Below, one piece after another: positions 61,477 through 64,000 of a stretch of DNA of 64,000 bases (the first letter of the stretch is position 1; every line of letters begins with the position of its first letter). A program made the position numbers and the translations under genes. The notes below the pieces were generated by a model. The model ran no database searches. It saw nothing but the letters and a program-made list of their open reading frames with translations, and was not told the origin of the DNA. This DNA is from Streptomyces venezuelae (GTDB lineage: Bacteria > Actinomycetota > Actinomycetes > Streptomycetales > Streptomycetaceae): positions 7,712,001-7,776,000 of the forward strand of contig NZ_CP029193.1 of assembly GCF_008642355.1 (NCBI RefSeq). Reading direction: 5' to 3'.

Positions 61477-64000
61477 TCAGGACGCGGATGTCGCCTCGGC
61501 GATGGGGACCCGGGACGCCTTGTGGGCCGGCCATATGGAGGCGAGCAACGTGGTTGTCAGAGCCAGTGCTATGGCGGTGGCCAGGCGGGCCCAGGGGAGT
61601 ACCAGGGTGTAGCCGGAGACCGTGTCCTGGAGGGTGTGGCCCAGGGCCCAGCCCAGGAAGATGCCCAGTACCGTTCCGACGGTCGCGCCGAGCGCGCCGA
61701 CGAGCAGGGCTTCCCAGCGGATCATGCGGGTGACCTGGGCGCGGGTCAGGCCGACCGCTCGCAGGGTGCCGATCTCCTTCTGCCGTTCCAGGACCGACAG
61801 GGCCAGCGTGTTGGTGACGCCGAGGCCGGCGATCACGGCCGCCATGGTGAGCAGGGCGTAGAAGACGGTGAGCTGGTCGCCGATGTCGCCGCTGTACTCG
61901 GCCTCGACGGCGCGTCGGTCGAGGACGGACAGGGCCGGGTCGTCGCCGAGGGCGTGGGTGAGCGCGCTGTACGTCGCCGGGCCGGCACCACCGTGTGTGC
62001 GGTCCGTGGCGACCAGGATGACGTGGGTGTGCGGGGTCTTGTCGTAGCGGGCGACCAGGGAGTCGGCCGCGGTGATGCTGGGGAGCAGGTTGCTCTGCGG
62101 GTCGGCGCGGTAGACGGCGCCCACGGTGACCTTGCCGCTCGTGCCGCCGCGGCGCACGGACAACGTCTGGCCCACGTGCCAGCCCGCCTCCTTCGCCTTG
62201 TAGTCGGCGACCGCGATCTGCCCTCGGGCGAGGGTGTCGAGTGATCCGCTGGTGAGGTCGTAGCGCAGCAGGCGGCTCACGGTGGCCGGGTCCACACCGG
62301 TCAACACCGCCGGACGGCCGTCGAGTCGGTAGGCGGTGGACTGGGTGAGTCCGCTGACCCTCGTGCCCGGTGTCCTGGCTGCCGCCTTCGTGTTGGCGGG
62401 AGTCAGCCGCGCGCTGTCCACGGCCGGCTTGACCAGATAGTCCGCGGTGAAGTCGTGCGTAGTGGCCCGCTCCAGGTAGTGGCTCGCGGAGGCGCCGAGG
62501 ACGGACAGGCCGGAGGCGAGCGCCAGCGCGACGGTGAGCGCGGCGGCCGTGGCACCGGTGCGGCGCGGATCGCGCGTCGTGTTGCGCGTGGCGAGGACGC
62601 CCTGCACCGGGCTGAGCCGCAGCAGCAGCGGACGCAGCGCCGCGACGAACGGCCGTGCAAGGAGCGGGATCAGACCGAGTACCCCGATCACGGCCAAGAG
62701 GGTTCCGAGTGCGATGACGGTGCGTGCGTCGATTCCCGCGCCCAACGCCCCGTAGACCACGACCAGGACACCTACCGCCGTCAGTACGGCGCCGACGGCC
62801 GTGCGCGGGGAGCGTGCGGTCGCGGGCGCCGGGCTCTCGCTGCCGGTGAGCGCCGCGACGGGGGCGATGGCCATGGCCCGGCGTGCGGGCAACCAGGCGG
62901 CGACGACCGTCGTCGCCGTGCCGAGCAGGAAGGTGCCGAACAGGGTGGCGGGCGACAGGACGAGCGGGCCCGCCGGGCCGGCGGCCGTGCCGAGGAGCTG
63001 GTTCAGCGCGGCGGCGACGCCGGTGCCGACGGCCACGCCGAACGCGGAGGCGGCGGAGCCGACCAGGACGGACTCGGCGAGCAGGACGCGGCGCACCTGC
63101 CGGCCCGAGGCGCCGAGCAGACGCAGCAGGGCCAGCTCGCGGGTACGGCGTCCGATCAGCATGGTGAACGTGTTGGAGATCAGGAACGCGGCCACGAACA
63201 GTGCCACCAGCGAGAAACCGAGCAGGATCTGACCCATGGTGTCCTGGTCGCCGGAGGCGAGGTTCGCCTGGATGCGGCCGAGCGTCGCACCGGTCGCGGC
63301 GCTCGCCCCCTTCGGCAGCAACCGTTCGACGCGCTCGGCGAGTTCGGGTGCCGAGGTTCCGCTCCTCGCGGTCAGCTCGATGCTCTGTACGCGACCGGGC
63401 GTCGCGAAGAGCCGCTGCGCGGTCCGTGTCGTGAACAGGGTGAGGGTGCCGCCGTCGGTCAGGCGGTGTCCGTCGGAGCGGAAGAGGCCGCTGAGACGGT
63501 ACGTCGCGGCGGCTTGGCCCGTGCCTACGCGGACCCGGTCGCCCACCCGGTAGCCGCCCTGCCTCGCGGTGGCCGCGTCGAGGGCGATCTCGTCGGCGTG
63601 GGCGGGGCCGCGGCCGGCGGTGAAGCGGTACGCGGCGTCGGTGCGGTCCGCTCCGCTCGCCGCGTAGTTGCTGCCGCGGTGTGCGTCGTCGTCGCCGAGC
63701 AGCCGGCCGGTGCGGTCGGCCACGGCGGCGGAGCCGTCGACGCGGTTCGCGGCGTGCGCGACGCCGGGGACCCGGGCGAGCCGGGACGCGAGCCGCTCGT
63801 CGAGGCCGGTCGGCGCCCCGCCGTCGGGTGCGGCGTCGACGCCGACGTTGACGGCGATGCGGTCGTAGCCCGCCGCGGCCTGTTCGGCGGCGGCGCCGGA
63901 CCGGGTCTGGCTGTAGACGAGGCTGCCGGCGGCGAACGCGACACCGAGGACGACGGCGAGCGCGGTCATCAGCAGACGCGCTTTGTGCGCGAGGACGTTG
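61477..64000 (-). CDS. FtsX-type ABC transporter permease (MacB-like), 5' end outside the window
   Basis: At least 841 residues are encoded; the ATG at 63969 is not the start, because NVLAHKARLLMTALAVVLGV continues upstream to the window edge and is the usual first membrane helix of these permeases. Two FtsX domains are seen: FSLVALFVAAFLISNTFTML with RRTRELALLRLLGA, and VFYALLTMAAVIAGLGVTNT with RQKEIGTLRAVGLTRAQVTR. Large extracytoplasmic loops lie between them. It would couple an ATPase, probably encoded just beyond the window, to export or envelope remodelling. Confidence 0.92.
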   Translation of the reverse strand, partial: NVLAHKARLLMTALAVVLGVAFAAGSLVYSQTRSGAAAEQAAAGYDRIAVNVGVDAAPDGGAPTGLDERLASRLARVPGVAHAANRVDGSAAVADRTGRLLGDDDAHRGSNYAASGADRTDAAYRFTAGRGPAHADEIALDAATARQGGYRVGDRVRVGTGQAAATYRLSGLFRSDGHRLTDGGTLTLFTTRTAQRLFATPGRVQSIELTARSGTSAPELAERVERLLPKGASAATGATLGRIQANLASGDQDTMGQILLGFSLVALFVAAFLISNTFTMLIGRRTRELALLRLLGASGRQVRRVLLAESVLVGSAASAFGVAVGTGVAAALNQLLGTAAGPAGPLVLSPATLFGTFLLGTATTVVAAWLPARRAMAIAPVAALTGSESPAPATARSPRTAVGAVLTAVGVLVVVYGALGAGIDARTVIALGTLLAVIGVLGLIPLLARPFVAALRPLLLRLSPVQGVLATRNTTRDPRRTGATAAALTVALALASGLSVLGASASHYLERATTHDFTADYLVKPAVDSARLTPANTKAAARTPGTRVSGLTQSTAYRLDGRPAVLTGVDPATVSRLLRYDLTSGSLDTLARGQIAVADYKAKEAGWHVGQTLSVRRGGTSGKVTVGAVYRADPQSNLLPSITAADSLVARYDKTPHTHVILVATDRTHGGAGPATYSALTHALGDDPALSVLDRRAVEAEYSGDIGDQLTVFYALLTMAAVIAGLGVTNTLALSVLERQKEIGTLRAVGLTRAQVTRMIRWEALLVGALGATVGTVLGIFLGWALGHTLQDTVSGYTLVLPWARLATAIALALTTTLLASIWPAHKASRVPIAEATSAS

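Overview
The window is high-GC actinobacterial DNA of a Streptomyces type: GTG and TTG starts are common, short polycistrons carry 4-base ATGA or GTGA stop/start overlaps, only two TTA codons were found in recognised genes, and many products belong to lineage-typical families (FxSxx-COOH-associated TPR and AAA proteins, CU044_5270 family, MT0933-like antitoxin, SCO0607- and SCO0930-like lipoproteins). No rRNA, tRNA, CRISPR array, insertion sequence or phage gene was seen. The window starts inside one gene and ends inside another. No species is proposed.

Layout. 1-2.9 kb: tail of an FxSxx-COOH-type locus (TPR protein, degenerate AAA ATPase, and an unknown protein made of two tandem copies of one domain, with a TTA codon). 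3-5.5 kb: cation/proton antiporter whose frame runs antisense through an XRE regulator/DUF2975 pair, then the fused, frameshifted wreck of a NarL-type two-component system. 5.5-9 kb: secreted amidase (TTA in its signal peptide) divergent from an acyl-AMP ligase. 9-11 kb: a second-type enolase divergent from a MarR gene across a large operator. 11-20.4 kb: Asp/Glu racemase family enzyme, ECF sigma factor with CU044_5270 partner, VOC protein, APH-like kinase, LysR/SDR pair with a clear T-N11-A site, acetyltransferase, secreted phosphodiesterase, hydrolase, and a secreted NLP (necrosis-inducing-like) protein. 20.5-26.6 kb: small proteins, a secreted GH65 enzyme with a C-terminal F5/8-like domain, and a fluoroacetate-dehalogenase-like hydrolase next to a MarR regulator. 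27.2-30 kb: metE under a cobalamin riboswitch. 30.3-34.8 kb: a coupled membrane operon ending in a PI-PLC-X-like enzyme. 34.9-45.9 kb: GNAT, LLM oxidoreductase, LysR, a TetR-linked lipid block (epoxide hydrolase; frameshifted acyl-CoA dehydrogenase; SDR) with paired operators, a PstS-like protein with a candidate PHO box, LysE, RidA, a WYL regulator with its operator, and a P450. 46-48.4 kb: two lipoproteins and a Cys-rich copper-storage-like protein.

48.5-55.9 kb is the most distinctive unit: seven tightly coupled genes joining a methyltransferase, a FecBCD-type metal-chelate importer, a cysteine-synthase-like PLP enzyme with an altered substrate loop, an ATP-grasp ligase and an MFS exporter. 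This gene set suggests making, exporting and re-importing a small amino-acid-derived chelator. 56-64 kb: acyl-CoA dehydrogenase, LacI remnant, MpaB-family protein, Ser/Thr kinase with TPR repeats, a pterin-dehydratase/VOC fusion, and a truncated FtsX-type permease.

Functions come from reading motifs and remembered family features; no database search was run.
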